Of a stretch of DNA of 32,890 bases, positions 1 to 7,298 are shown piece by piece. Below the pieces are notes generated by a model. That model ran no database searches and had not been told where the DNA came from. It worked only from the letters and a program-made list of their open reading frames with translations. A program made the position numbers and the translations under genes. Within the stretch, counting starts at the first letter, position 1, and every line of letters starts with the position of its first letter. The DNA is from a virus. Location: the IMG/VR virus record IMGVR_UViG_3300027788_000040, positions 1 to 32,890 of that record; one strand, written 5' to 3'.

Positions 1-63
1 AAACAGATAAAAGCTGAAAAGGCTTCTGGCGAAATCGAAGATGACGACGACCTTGACATCTAA
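1..63 (+). CDS. 20: C-terminal end of portal vertex protein gp20 (partial)
   Basis: Only the last 20 codons and the TAA stop are inside the window. The tail is acidic (EIEDDDDLDI at the C-terminus). I call it gp20, the portal through which DNA enters the head, from position: in T4-like phages gp20 sits directly before a small core protein, gp21, gp22 and gp23, the order seen here. The residues alone do not identify it. A late promoter box follows the stop at once. Confidence 0.55.
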   Translation, partial: KQIKAEKASGEIEDDDDLDI

Positions 64-68
64 AATAT

Positions 69-76
69 TATAAATA
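69..76 (+). promoter_or_regulatory. T4-type late promoter box TATAAATA
   Basis: Exact match to the T4 late -10 octamer, placed between the portal stop and the small core gene at 95. In T4 this box is read by RNA polymerase carrying gp55, which this phage encodes at 7355. It probably drives the 95-3488 head genes. Confidence 0.65.
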
Positions 77-94
77 TATACAAAGGATAAATAA

Positions 95-262
95 ATGAGT
101 ATTGAAAATTTAATAGATAATGTAAAAAATGGCGATAACAATAACGCTGGTAAACAGTTTAATAACGTTATGGCAGACAAATTATCTGCTGCTCTTGATG
201 CAAAGAAGATCGAATTAGCTTCTTCGCTACAAGACAGACAGGCCTCTAAAATAGAGGACTAA
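95..262 (+). CDS. Small prohead core protein (gp67-like), 55 aa
   Basis: ATG at 95 follows AAGGATAA and opens a 55-residue frame. The protein reads MSIENLIDNVKNGDN, then NVMADKLSAALDAKK, and ends acidic. A small protein of this size with an 'F-N-x-V-M-x-D-K-L-x-x-A-L-D-A' helix lies between portal and gp21 in many marine T4-like phages. By position it corresponds to the T4 internal core peptide gp67/gp68, which fills the prohead scaffold and is cleaved by gp21. It is followed 16 nt later by gp21. Function rests on synteny and a remembered motif, so moderately sure. Confidence 0.6.
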   Translation: MSIENLIDNVKNGDNNNAGKQFNNVMADKLSAALDAKKIELASSLQDRQASKIED

Positions 263-278
263 CAACGGAAATAAGTAA

Positions 279-932
279 ATGAAACTTATAGCAGAATATA
301 ACGACAGTAACCTAGAGGTTATTGAAGAAAAAGTTAACGGTAAGAAAACACTATGCATTGAAGGTGTTTTTATGCAAGCCGATGCGAAGAATCGTAACGG
401 TAGAGTATATGAAAAAGCTATACTTGAAAATGCAGTTAACAAATATGTAAAAGATCAGGTAAGTCAAGGTAGAGCTGTTGGGGAATTAAATCACCCTGAT
501 GGACCTACGATTAACTTAGATAAAGTTTCACATAAGATTACAGAACTCAAATTTGACGGAAGTAATGTTATAGGAAAAGCATCGATCCTTAATACCCCAA
601 TGGGCAATATCGTAACTGGTTTGTTAGAAGGTGGAGTTAAGCTTGGTGTATCAAGTCGTGGTATGGGAAGTCTTGTGCAAAAAAACGGCGCTATGTACGT
701 GAAGGATGACTTTATGTTGTCCACTGTAGATATCGTTCAGGACCCTTCAGCTCCAGAGGCATTTGTCAATGGAATTATGGAAGGTGTTGAATGGATATGG
801 GAAAATGGCGTTCTTTGTCCACAAGAAATTGAGAAAATTGAGACTGAAATAAAAGGAGCTCGAGGTATGCGTTCATCGGATATTGAGATTAAAGCTTTTA
901 AGAATTTCCTCTCTAAACTTGTAAATTCTTAA
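279..932 (+). CDS. 21: Prohead core protease gp21
   Basis: Serine protease (MEROPS S77 type) that matures the prohead by cutting scaffold and capsid precursors after (I/L)-x-E. At 217 aa it matches T4 gp21 (about 212). Visible motifs are NRNGRVY (38-44), GELNHP (68-73) with the probable catalytic His72, and GVSSRGMG (123-130) with the probable catalytic serine at 125 or 126. It sits between the small core protein and the scaffold, the standard order. No obvious promoter of its own, so it is probably read from the late box at 69. Family assignment is firm. Confidence 0.93.
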   Translation: MKLIAEYNDSNLEVIEEKVNGKKTLCIEGVFMQADAKNRNGRVYEKAILENAVNKYVKDQVSQGRAVGELNHPDGPTINLDKVSHKITELKFDGSNVIGKASILNTPMGNIVTGLLEGGVKLGVSSRGMGSLVQKNGAMYVKDDFMLSTVDIVQDPSAPEAFVNGIMEGVEWIWENGVLCPQEIEKIETEIKGARGMRSSDIEIKAFKNFLSKLVNS

Positions 933-945
933 TAGGAGAATAAAT

Positions 946-2094
946 ATGTCGAATGACAAAATGAAAAATGATTTAGTCGAAGACGTATCAGAAGTTGAAG
1001 AGCTTACTAACGAGGAGCTCGTTGAAGACGAACAAGTTCAAGACGAAGAAATCGTAGAAGCTCAGGTCAAAAGAAAAGCTGAAGAAAAGGATGAAGACGA
1101 AGAGGAAGTTAAGGAGTCTGAAGAAGACGACGAAGACGAAGAAGAAGTTAAGGAGTCTGAAGATGATGAAGACGACGAAGACAAAAAACCTGTAGTCGAA
1201 ATGCCTAAAACTAAAGCTGCTTTAATGGCATCAGTAAATGATATGTTGAAGAAATCAAATAAACTAGACGCACAAAAGATTTATGCTAGTGTTATGAAAA
1301 CCGTGGAAAGTGATCATGGTGATGACGAAGAAGAAGAGAAGCCAGTTAAGGAAGACGTAAATGTTGACCATATTGACTACTCTGAAGATTTAGAATCATT
1401 AGTGGCTGAAGAAGCTACACTATCCGATGGTTTCCAAGCAAAAGCTGGAATCATCTTTGAAGCTGCTTTAAAAACTAAAGTAGGTGCAGAGATTGACAGA
1501 TTAGAATCTGAGTACGTCGCAAACCTTGAAGAAGAAGTAACTGAAATCAAGTCAGAACTAGTAGAAAAGGTAGATTCTTACCTTAACTATGTGGTTTCTA
1601 ACTGGATGTCGGATAACGAAGTTGCAGTAACTACAGGTCTTAGGACTGAAATTGCTGAGGACTTTATGTCTTCTTTACAATCAGTGTTCAAAGAACATTA
1701 TATTGAGGTTCCAGAAGGTAAGGTAGACATGGTCGACGAACTCGCCGAACAAGTCGCTGAACTGGAAGAATCTTTAAATAAATCAACAGAAGAGAATATC
1801 AAGCTGACTGAGTCTGTTTCCGGATTGGAAAGAGCTGAGATAGTAAGAAAGGCTTCTTCTGGGCTAGCATTAACTGAAGCTGAAAAGCTTGCATCTTTGG
1901 TAGAAGATATTGATTTTGATGATGCAGATACTTTCGAAATGAAAGTAAATGTAATCAAAGAATCATACTTCAGATCTGAAGCTCAAGAATCAGAAGATGA
2001 CGCTCAAAAATTGGTTGGTACTGACTCGGTAAATGCCGATATCAGTGATGTTATGGCTAGATACACATCTGCTATTTCAAAATTTAATAAATAG
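946..2094 (+). CDS. 22: Prohead core scaffold protein gp22
   Basis: Major internal scaffold around which the capsid assembles; in T4 it is degraded by gp21 after assembly. The product is 382 aa, longer than T4 gp22 (about 269), because residues 5-80 and 120-130 are runs of Glu/Asp with Lys. The acidic part includes a 13-residue unit, EEEVKES plus an acidic tail, present twice. The remainder (about 150-350) is helical and heptad-like, with EEEVTEIKSELVEKVDSY and LAEQVAELEESLNK suggesting coiled coil. SD AATAGGAGAATAA precedes ATG 946. The call rests on composition and on lying between gp21 and gp23. Confidence 0.85.
   Translation: MSNDKMKNDLVEDVSEVEELTNEELVEDEQVQDEEIVEAQVKRKAEEKDEDEEEVKESEEDDEDEEEVKESEDDEDDEDKKPVVEMPKTKAALMASVNDMLKKSNKLDAQKIYASVMKTVESDHGDDEEEEKPVKEDVNVDHIDYSEDLESLVAEEATLSDGFQAKAGIIFEAALKTKVGAEIDRLESEYVANLEEEVTEIKSELVEKVDSYLNYVVSNWMSDNEVAVTTGLRTEIAEDFMSSLQSVFKEHYIEVPEGKVDMVDELAEQVAELEESLNKSTEENIKLTESVSGLERAEIVRKASSGLALTEAEKLASLVEDIDFDDADTFEMKVNVIKESYFRSEAQESEDDAQKLVGTDSVNADISDVMARYTSAISKFNK
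1099..1176 (+). repeat. In-frame 39-bp tandem repeat in gp22
   Basis: The DNA around 1105 and again around 1144 (offset 39 bp, 13 codons) encodes the same EEEVKESE(D/E)D unit. The second copy differs at a few bases, so the duplication is not fresh. It expands the acidic region of the scaffold. Confidence 0.6.
2086..2093 (+). promoter_or_regulatory. Possible late promoter for gp23 (AATAAATA)
   Basis: Seven of eight bases match TATAAATA. It spans the last codons and stop of gp22, 21 nt before the gp23 ATG. gp23 is normally the strongest late gene, so a dedicated promoter is expected, but one mismatch at the first position keeps this tentative. Confidence 0.35.
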
Positions 2095-2114
2095 TCTAAT
2101 AGGGGAAACTAAAA

Positions 2115-3488
2115 ATGTTTAACGCAGACAAAAACTTAATGGAAAAGTGGGCTCCGGTTCTCGAGCACGCCGATGTTCCATCAATTCAAGACAATCATAA
2201 AGCAGCAGTGACTGCTAGATTGTTAGAGAACCAAGAAATTTCAGCTCGTGAAGATGCTCTTTCAGTTCAAGGAAACTTCCTTGGTGAAGCAGCAGCCGCT
2301 AACGCAGTTGGAGCTGGTATGGGTACTACAGCCGGTAACATCAAAGGATTCGATCCAGTATTGATCTCTCTCGTAAGAAGAGCAATGCCAAATCTTATCG
2401 CTTATGATATCGCTGGTGTACAACCAATGACTGGACCTACTGGTCTTATCTTTGCTATGAAGTCAAGATATAGCACACAGGGTGGTACTGAAGCACTACA
2501 TGACGAAGCTAACGCATCGTTCTCTGGTGACAGTTCTGTTACTCAAGAAGCTGGACCTTCTGGTCTTGAAGCCGCTGTTGATGATGGAGATAATTCATTA
2601 GCAACTGGTGAAACTTCTGGTGAGATCGTTTCTGATGTCGCTGGTGGTCTTACAACTACTCAATCTGAAAGATTAGGTGTTGGCGAATCTGGTGACGGTT
2701 CTTTCGGTGAGATGGCATTCTCAATCGACAAAGCTACTGTTACTGCTAAGTCAAGAGCTCTTAAAGCTGAGTACACAATGGAACTTGCACAAGATCTTAA
2801 AGCTGTGCACGGTCTAGATGCTGAAGGCGAACTAGCTAACATCCTTTCTTCTGAAATCCTTGCGGAAATCAACAGAGAGATCGTTAGAACTGTAAACCGT
2901 AAAGCTACTCTAGGTGCTTTGCAATCAAGTGTTGCTGTTAAAGGTATCTTTAACTTGCATACTGATTCAGATGGCCGTTGGTTAGCTGAAAAAGCAAAAG
3001 GTTTGATTGTTCAAATCGAAAGAGAAGCAAACGTAATTGCTAAAGCTACAAGAAGAGGAAAAGGTAACTATGTAATCTGTTCTTCTGATGTTGCTTCAAT
3101 TTTAGCTGCTTCTGGAATGCTTGACTACAGTCCTGCACTTGCTACTAACTTGAATGTTGATGATACTGGTAATACTTTTGCTGGTGTTCTTAATGGTAAG
3201 TTCAAAGTATATGTAGATCCATATGCTGCTGGTACTAATCCTGACTACGTATGTGTCGGTTATAGAGGTAATACTCCATACGACGCAGGTCTATTCTATT
3301 GCCCATACGTTCCTTTAACTATGGTTAAAGCGATCGGCGAGAATGACTTCCAACCAAGAATCGGTTTCAAAACTAGATATGGTATGGTTGCTAACCCATT
3401 CGTAGCAACAGATGGTACAACTGGTACTGATAGAGCTAATCCTTACTTTAGAATCTTTAGAGTTGATGGAATTATGCAAAACAGCTAA
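2115..3488 (+). CDS. 23: Major capsid protein gp23
   Basis: HK97-fold hexamer-forming capsid subunit. The product is 457 aa (T4 gp23 521), the shorter form usual in marine T4-like phages. The N-terminal 58 residues are a removable arm: the gp21 cleavage motif L-x-E occurs as FLGE ending at Glu58, followed by AAAANAVGAG. Family stretches include GFDPVLISLVRRAMPNLIAYDI (75-96), QPMTGPTGLIFAMKSRY and AEYTMELAQDLKAVHGLDAE. SD AGGGGAAA lies 8 nt before ATG 2115. A strong terminator follows. Identification is secure. Confidence 0.96.
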   Translation: MFNADKNLMEKWAPVLEHADVPSIQDNHKAAVTARLLENQEISAREDALSVQGNFLGEAAAANAVGAGMGTTAGNIKGFDPVLISLVRRAMPNLIAYDIAGVQPMTGPTGLIFAMKSRYSTQGGTEALHDEANASFSGDSSVTQEAGPSGLEAAVDDGDNSLATGETSGEIVSDVAGGLTTTQSERLGVGESGDGSFGEMAFSIDKATVTAKSRALKAEYTMELAQDLKAVHGLDAEGELANILSSEILAEINREIVRTVNRKATLGALQSSVAVKGIFNLHTDSDGRWLAEKAKGLIVQIEREANVIAKATRRGKGNYVICSSDVASILAASGMLDYSPALATNLNVDDTGNTFAGVLNGKFKVYVDPYAAGTNPDYVCVGYRGNTPYDAGLFYCPYVPLTMVKAIGENDFQPRIGFKTRYGMVANPFVATDGTTGTDRANPYFRIFRVDGIMQNS

Positions 3489-3509
3489 TCTTTAATTAGG
3501 TTACAGTTT

Positions 3510-3537
3510 AAAGGGATCCTTCGGGATCCCTTTTTTT
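3510..3537 (+). terminator. Rho-independent terminator after gp23
   Basis: A 10-bp perfect stem (3510-3519 with 3524-3533) closes on a TTCG loop with a C-G closing pair, the very stable cUUCGg tetraloop. It is followed by a T run through 3537. It separates the head genes from the next late unit. Confidence 0.93.
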
Positions 3538-3542
3538 ATGCG

Positions 3543-3550
3543 TATAAATA
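3543..3550 (+). promoter_or_regulatory. T4-type late promoter box TATAAATA
   Basis: Exact late box directly after the gp23 terminator and 42 nt before ATG 3593. A 6-bp hairpin (3555-3560/3566-3571, loop ATGAT) would lie at or near the 5' end of the transcript. Confidence 0.7.
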
Positions 3551-3592
3551 GATATGTAACATGATGTTACACGACACACACACGGAGGTAAT

Positions 3593-3808
3593 ATGTCAAA
3601 CGGAAAATCAGGCTTTGAAATCAGAGCTGACTTACTAAACCAGGCTCAGGGTCTATTAGAGCAAAATATTAACAGGGAAGTTGACGCGGTGTATATGCAC
3701 AACGATAATAATCCTAATAATAAAAGGGATTATCCTTTAAAGTTGATATCTGCAGAGGAAGTAATATCTGTAGCTAAACAGCTTAACGAGTTTGTTAACG
3801 ATAAATAA
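3593..3808 (+). CDS. Conserved small late protein, 71 aa, function unknown
   Basis: Starts at ATG 3593 with a clear SD (CGGAGGTAAT). The product has an N-terminal helix (MSNGKSGFEIRADLLNQAQ), a polar middle rich in Asn/Asp and a C-terminal helix (SAEEVISVAKQLNEFVND). The 'feiRadLL...a..il' start followed by 'eeVi..A..Ln.Fv' resembles small proteins near the capsid genes of marine T4-like phages. No catalytic motif, signal peptide or membrane segment is visible. Late promoter and position suggest a virion or assembly role, but this is inference. Confidence 0.6.
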   Translation: MSNGKSGFEIRADLLNQAQGLLEQNINREVDAVYMHNDNNPNNKRDYPLKLISAEEVISVAKQLNEFVNDK

Positions 3809-3831
3809 TTAACACTCAGCATTTAGATTGG

Positions 3832-3839
3832 TATAAATA
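3832..3839 (+). promoter_or_regulatory. Late promoter box abutting a start codon (leaderless)
   Basis: Exact TATAAATA ending 5 nt before ATG 3845. T4 late transcripts start about 5-7 nt after this box, so the mRNA would begin at or next to the start codon. No SD sequence is present. Confidence 0.7.
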
Positions 3840-3844
3840 GATAT

Positions 3845-4303
3845 ATGACTACTACAAATAAGAACTTTTTGAGCCCTACGGGGTTTCAATTTAAAATCGA
3901 TTCTACTCAATATTCTAACGTTGAATATTTCTGTACATCGGTAACTATGCCCGACTTGTCTTTAGGAGAAGTTCCATCACCTTATAAAGGATCAAACCTT
4001 GCATTTACAGGTGACAGAATTAATTTTGGCGATTTAGCTATTAGGTTTAACGTTACTGAGAATATGGAAAATTATATTGAGATGTTTAACTGGATGCATA
4101 ATATAATACAACATGGGGAGAAGTTTAAATCAGACGCAACCCTTTCTATATTAAGCAGTCATAACAATGTCACTAAGGAAATAACATTTACTGATTGTTT
4201 CCCTACCAATCTATCCGCTGTTGAATTCTCAACACAACAAACTGATGTTGAATATTTACAAGCTGACGTAACACTGAAATACACTTATTTCGAAATCAAA
4301 TAA
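3845..4303 (+). CDS. Tail-tube-family virion protein (gp19/gp54-like)
   Basis: 152 aa, close to T4 gp19 (163). The start FLSPTGFQFKI...NVEYFCTSVTMPDLSLGEV, the central GDRINFGDLAIRFNVTENMENYIEMFNWM and the beta-rich C-terminus ending TLKYTYFEI fit the tail-tube/Hcp-like fold used by gp19 and by tube initiator or cap proteins. The true gp19 normally lies upstream of gp20, outside this window, so this may be a paralogue such as a baseplate-tube junction protein. Transcribed from its own leaderless late promoter. Family moderately sure; exact role not. Confidence 0.55.
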   Translation: MTTTNKNFLSPTGFQFKIDSTQYSNVEYFCTSVTMPDLSLGEVPSPYKGSNLAFTGDRINFGDLAIRFNVTENMENYIEMFNWMHNIIQHGEKFKSDATLSILSSHNNVTKEITFTDCFPTNLSAVEFSTQQTDVEYLQADVTLKYTYFEIK

Positions 4304-4307
4304 GTCA

Positions 4308-4315
4308 TATAAATA
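4308..4315 (+). promoter_or_regulatory. T4-type late promoter box for uvsY-uvsW
   Basis: Exact TATAAATA 4 nt after the stop of the tail-tube-like gene. It is followed by a structured 5' leader (hairpin at 4320-4357, triple repeat at 4352-4387) before the uvsY ATG at 4398. Confidence 0.65.
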
Positions 4316-4319
4316 AATA

Positions 4320-4357
4320 TATATTAGAATGTGTAGTAGAATGCATATTCTAATATA
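4320..4357 (+). repeat. 11-bp inverted repeat (leader hairpin) before uvsY
   Basis: 4320-4330 is perfectly complementary to 4347-4357, with a 16-nt loop. In RNA this puts a hairpin a few nucleotides from the predicted late 5' end. No T run follows, so it is not a terminator; 5' protection or translational control is possible. Confidence 0.7.
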
Positions 4358-4387
4358 CATTACAATATACATTACAATATACATTAC
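4352..4387 (+). repeat. Three perfect 12-bp tandem repeats in the uvsY leader
   Basis: AATATACATTAC occurs three times head to tail (4352, 4364, 4376), followed by a degenerate fourth copy TGGATACATTAT that runs into the uvsY ATG. The first copy overlaps the 3' arm of the hairpin. Each unit is four codons, which is why the uvsY frame stays open upstream. Confidence 0.85.
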
Positions 4388-4397
4388 TGGATACATT

Positions 4398-4844
4398 ATG
4401 AATAACCTAGAAACAATACTTGAGATGTGGAAAAAAGATTCTATTATTGACGAACTTCAATTAGACCAATCCGCCAGAGACTCAGCAAAACTTCATTCGA
4501 AGTACTTAGAACTATACTCCGTAAACAAACTTAGATTTAAAAGATTAGATCTTGAATTTAAGGTATTACTACGTGATAAATTTATGCACTATAACGGTAA
4601 GTTAAGCCAAGACGAAATGGACAAAAGGGGATGGGGATATGATCCTCTCAACGGTTTAACTGTGCTAAAAGGCGATATGGATAAATGGTATGACGCAGAT
4701 CCATTGATACAAGAGCACCAAGCAAAGATGCATTACACGCAAGAGTTGGTTGATACGTTAAAAGAAATACTAGATAACGTTAAGTGGAGACACCAAACAA
4801 TTAAAAATATTATTGAATGGAACAAATTTACAAGCGGAATGTAA
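4398..4844 (+). CDS. uvsY: Recombination mediator UvsY
   Basis: Loads UvsX recombinase onto gp32-coated single-stranded DNA. The product is 148 aa from ATG 4398 (T4 UvsY 137). It has the marine UvsY layout: LETILEMWKKDS at the start, LHSKYLELYSVNKLRFKRL, then GWGYDPLNG and a C-terminal NVKWRHQTIKNIIEWNKF helix. The frame is open back to ATG 4329, but that extension would only translate the hairpin and triple repeat (ITIYITIYIT), so I take 4398. No strong SD is visible. The stop overlaps the uvsW start (ATGTAATG). Good confidence. Confidence 0.85.
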   Translation: MNNLETILEMWKKDSIIDELQLDQSARDSAKLHSKYLELYSVNKLRFKRLDLEFKVLLRDKFMHYNGKLSQDEMDKRGWGYDPLNGLTVLKGDMDKWYDADPLIQEHQAKMHYTQELVDTLKEILDNVKWRHQTIKNIIEWNKFTSGM

Positions 4845-6352
4845 TGGAAAAATTAATCGTTAAGAAAAAGAACGAAGTATTTTTAAGTGTGGTAACTGAA
4901 CCCGGGATAGAGATGGAGTTGTCAGAACACTTTTGCTTCTACGTTCCTGGTTATAAGTTTATGCCTTCATATAAGAATAGAATGTGGGATGGCAAGATAC
5001 GACTGTACGATCTTAGAAAAAAGGTTATATACGGTGGATTGTTTAAGTATCTGAAGGAATTTGCTGATGCTAGATCCTATGAACTCATAGTTGAAGACAA
5101 TTCTATGTTTGGTAGACCTGATAGCGAAGAGGTGCACGATTTAGAAAGCTTTATGAAGGAAATCGAGCTTTCTGTTAACGGAGATGATATAACACCTAGG
5201 AACTACCAATTAGATGCGCTCTGGCATGCGTTAACATTAAAGCGATCTTTATTGCTTAGTCCTACAGCATCTGGTAAGAGTTTAATCATTTATTTAGCCG
5301 TGAGATACTATCTGGACATGTATGATGGCAATGTGCTACTCATTGTGCCTACCACATCGCTCGTAGAGCAAATGTATTCAGACTTTGATGACTATTCTAG
5401 TAAAGATACGTGGAATGCCGCGGAAAACTGCCATAAAATATACTCTGGTAAAGAAAAGTATAATATCAAACAACGGATTATTATCACCACATGGCAATCG
5501 ATTTATAAGTTGCAAAGTAACTGGTTTAAAGATTACGGCATGGTTATTGGAGATGAAGCTCATAATTTTAAAGCTAAGTCGTTAACTGCTATTTTAGAAA
5601 AGTGTGTAAACGCCCAGTACCGATTAGGAACCACAGGAACGTTAGACGGTACAGCAACACATCAGCTAGTACTAGAAGGGTTATTTGGTCCGGTTCATAA
5701 AGTAACCACGACTAAAAAACTAATGGAAGAAAAGTCATTGTCGCAATTGGATATCTTTGTATTGCTTTTAAAATATAGCGATGAACATTGTCGATTAGCG
5801 TCAAAAATGAAATACCAGGAAGAGATTGATTTTATTGTAAGATATGGGCCTAGAAATAACTTCATATCTAACTTGGCTATGGATCAATCCGGTAATACGT
5901 TAATACTATTTCAATTTGTAGAAAAGCACGGCAAACCGTTGCACAATATGCTACAAGAGAAATTTAATGAACTGCCAAGAAACACTAGGAGGTTATTCTA
6001 TGTCTCAGGTGAAACCGACGTGGATACGAGGGAAGAGATACGAGCTATTACAGAGAAGCAGGACGACGCGATTATTGTCGCTAGTATGGGCACTTTTTCT
6101 ACAGGTATTAATATTAAGCGTTTACATAATATCATATTTGCTTCACCAAGTAAATCTCAGATTAGGGTTTTGCAAAGCATCGGCCGAGGATTGAGGAAGT
6201 CTGAAGATGGTATAGATACTAAGGTATATGATATTGCTGACGACTTGCATTGGAAAACAAAAAAGAATTACACACTTGAACATGCCGCGGAGAGAATCAG
6301 AATTTATAGTAGAGAGAAATTTGACTATAAAGTTCATGATATAAATATATAA
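4844..6352 (+). CDS. uvsW: UvsW helicase
   Basis: Superfamily 2 helicase that migrates branches and unwinds D- and R-loops during recombination-dependent replication. From ATG 4844 it is 502 aa, the T4 length (503). Motifs in order: SPTASGKSL Walker A (about 140-148), GDEAHNF motif II, LGTTGTLDG motif III, LILFQFVEKHG (IV), STGINIKRL (V) and QSIGRGLRK (VI). The frame extends back to 4817, but ATG 4844 overlaps the uvsY stop (TAATG), giving coupling and the right length. The iscU-like gene begins with no gap after its stop. Confidence 0.94.
   Translation: MEKLIVKKKNEVFLSVVTEPGIEMELSEHFCFYVPGYKFMPSYKNRMWDGKIRLYDLRKKVIYGGLFKYLKEFADARSYELIVEDNSMFGRPDSEEVHDLESFMKEIELSVNGDDITPRNYQLDALWHALTLKRSLLLSPTASGKSLIIYLAVRYYLDMYDGNVLLIVPTTSLVEQMYSDFDDYSSKDTWNAAENCHKIYSGKEKYNIKQRIIITTWQSIYKLQSNWFKDYGMVIGDEAHNFKAKSLTAILEKCVNAQYRLGTTGTLDGTATHQLVLEGLFGPVHKVTTTKKLMEEKSLSQLDIFVLLLKYSDEHCRLASKMKYQEEIDFIVRYGPRNNFISNLAMDQSGNTLILFQFVEKHGKPLHNMLQEKFNELPRNTRRLFYVSGETDVDTREEIRAITEKQDDAIIVASMGTFSTGINIKRLHNIIFASPSKSQIRVLQSIGRGLRKSEDGIDTKVYDIADDLHWKTKKNYTLEHAAERIRIYSREKFDYKVHDINI
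6340..6347 (+). promoter_or_regulatory. Late promoter box abutting the iscU start (leaderless)
   Basis: Exact TATAAATA inside the end of uvsW, ending 5 nt before ATG 6353. The 17 bases from the box through ATGG are identical to those at 6779-6795. No SD is present, so a leaderless late mRNA is predicted. Confidence 0.7.
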
Positions 6353-6757
6353 ATGGCATATAGTAAAAAAGTAGTAGATAAGTTTGAGAATACTTTAAAT
6401 AATCCTCAAGCATTTAAAGTTGGAAGATTTGATCCAAAGGAATTAAACGTAGGTACTGGAATGGTTGGAGCTCCAGCATGTGGCGACGTAATGAAGCTTC
6501 AAATAAAATGTGAGCAAAAAGGTAATACTCATATTATTAAAGATGTAAAATTTAAAACTTATGGCTGCGGTTCTGCAATTGCATCATCGAGTGAGTTAGT
6601 TGAAATGCTTATGGGTAAAACCCTAGAAGAAGCTAAAGAAATTAAAAACAAGCACATAGTAGATGCTCTAGAATTGCCCCCAATAAAAATACATTGCTCT
6701 GTTCTAGCAGAAGACTCTATTAAACAGGCAATTAGAGATTTTGAATCAAAACAATAG
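6353..6757 (+). CDS. iscU: IscU-type Fe-S cluster scaffold protein
   Basis: Scaffold on which [2Fe-2S] clusters are built from IscS sulfur and then passed to targets. The product is 134 aa (bacterial IscU about 128). All ligand positions are kept: GAPACGD with Cys43 and Asp45, TYGCGSAIASSS with Cys72, and IHCS with His114-Cys115. The LPPIK motif (108-112) matches the LPPVK site that binds the HscA chaperone. A few residues are inserted near 12-24 compared with the ENPRNVGSFD segment of cellular IscU, and an extra Cys53 is present. It looks functional. The leaderless late promoter implies expression late in infection. Homology is very clear; the role in infection is unknown. Confidence 0.95.
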   Translation: MAYSKKVVDKFENTLNNPQAFKVGRFDPKELNVGTGMVGAPACGDVMKLQIKCEQKGNTHIIKDVKFKTYGCGSAIASSSELVEMLMGKTLEEAKEIKNKHIVDALELPPIKIHCSVLAEDSIKQAIRDFESKQ

Positions 6758-6778
6758 AAACTTTAAACCGGCTGAGGT

Positions 6779-6786
6779 TATAAATA
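6779..6786 (+). promoter_or_regulatory. Late promoter box abutting a start codon (leaderless)
   Basis: Exact TATAAATA ending 5 nt before ATG 6792, with the same downstream bases as the iscU promoter. A GAGGT lies upstream of the box, so it could serve as a distant SD only on read-through transcripts. Confidence 0.7.
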
Positions 6787-6791
6787 TATAA

Positions 6792-7181
6792 ATGGAATCA
6801 ATTAAAAACGTAGACATTAGACATATAAAGCTTACTAACGGTGAGAATATCATTTGTTATGTTCAGAGCTGTACCGAGAAAGCTTTTATTGTAGAACGGC
6901 CTGCGGCCGTGCAGGTTTCACCTGTAGGACTATGGACTTTTACAGACTGGTTTCCTTTCTCAGACAAGAAAGTTTATAAGATTATGAAACACTTTGTTAT
7001 AAATCATACCGAAGTGGTAAACGAAACGAAGGAGTCTTACATTAAATACTCTTTACAAGGAGAGGCTAGAAAAGACACCATATACGACACCGACTATAAT
7101 GATTTAGTTGGTGATGAACTAGATACTTCAATGGATATTGATTCATATGATCTTGATGCGAAAAGTAAGACTATTCACTAG
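6792..7181 (+). CDS. Sm-like (SH3-barrel) phage protein, 129 aa
   Basis: Not a named gene. Residues 10-75 read IKLTNGENIICYVQ, FIVERPAAVQVSP, WFPFSDKKVYKI and FVINHTEV, the pattern of small Sm-like beta barrels common in marine T4-like phages (L-x-x-G-E-x-I-I-x-x-V, then a proline-containing strand). The protein at 21117 has the same layout (LTSGEEIIGQV...FVMMILEPVDE), so the two are probable paralogues under different promoter classes. The last 45 residues are acidic and likely disordered. RNA or protein binding is possible but not shown. Confidence 0.55.
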   Translation: MESIKNVDIRHIKLTNGENIICYVQSCTEKAFIVERPAAVQVSPVGLWTFTDWFPFSDKKVYKIMKHFVINHTEVVNETKESYIKYSLQGEARKDTIYDTDYNDLVGDELDTSMDIDSYDLDAKSKTIH

Positions 7182-7225
7182 ATTACCTACTTTAGTATAC
7201 CTCCACCTCACCGGTTGACTCTTAT

Positions 7226-7254
7226 ATTATATCACACTTTTGATCATTTGTACA
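7226..7254 (-). promoter_or_regulatory. Minus-strand extended -10 promoter, antisense to the late genes
   Basis: On the - strand TGTACA (7249-7254) is followed by exactly 17 nt, ending TGA, and then TATAAT (7226-7231). This is the same TGTACA-N14-TGN-TATAAT arrangement as the + strand promoters. Transcription would start near 7219 and run leftward across the genes at 6792 and 6353. No convincing - strand ORF follows; only a GTG frame of 11 codons is seen. An antisense RNA or a relic promoter is likely. Confidence 0.7.
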
Positions 7255-7298
7255 CCTTTTTATGCAAATAAACTAAAATAAATTAATTAAAATAGTTG

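Noticed and set aside
4329-4397. 23-codon N-terminal extension of UvsY
   Set aside because: It would translate only the hairpin and tandem repeats and has no SD. T4 and marine UvsY proteins start near 4398.
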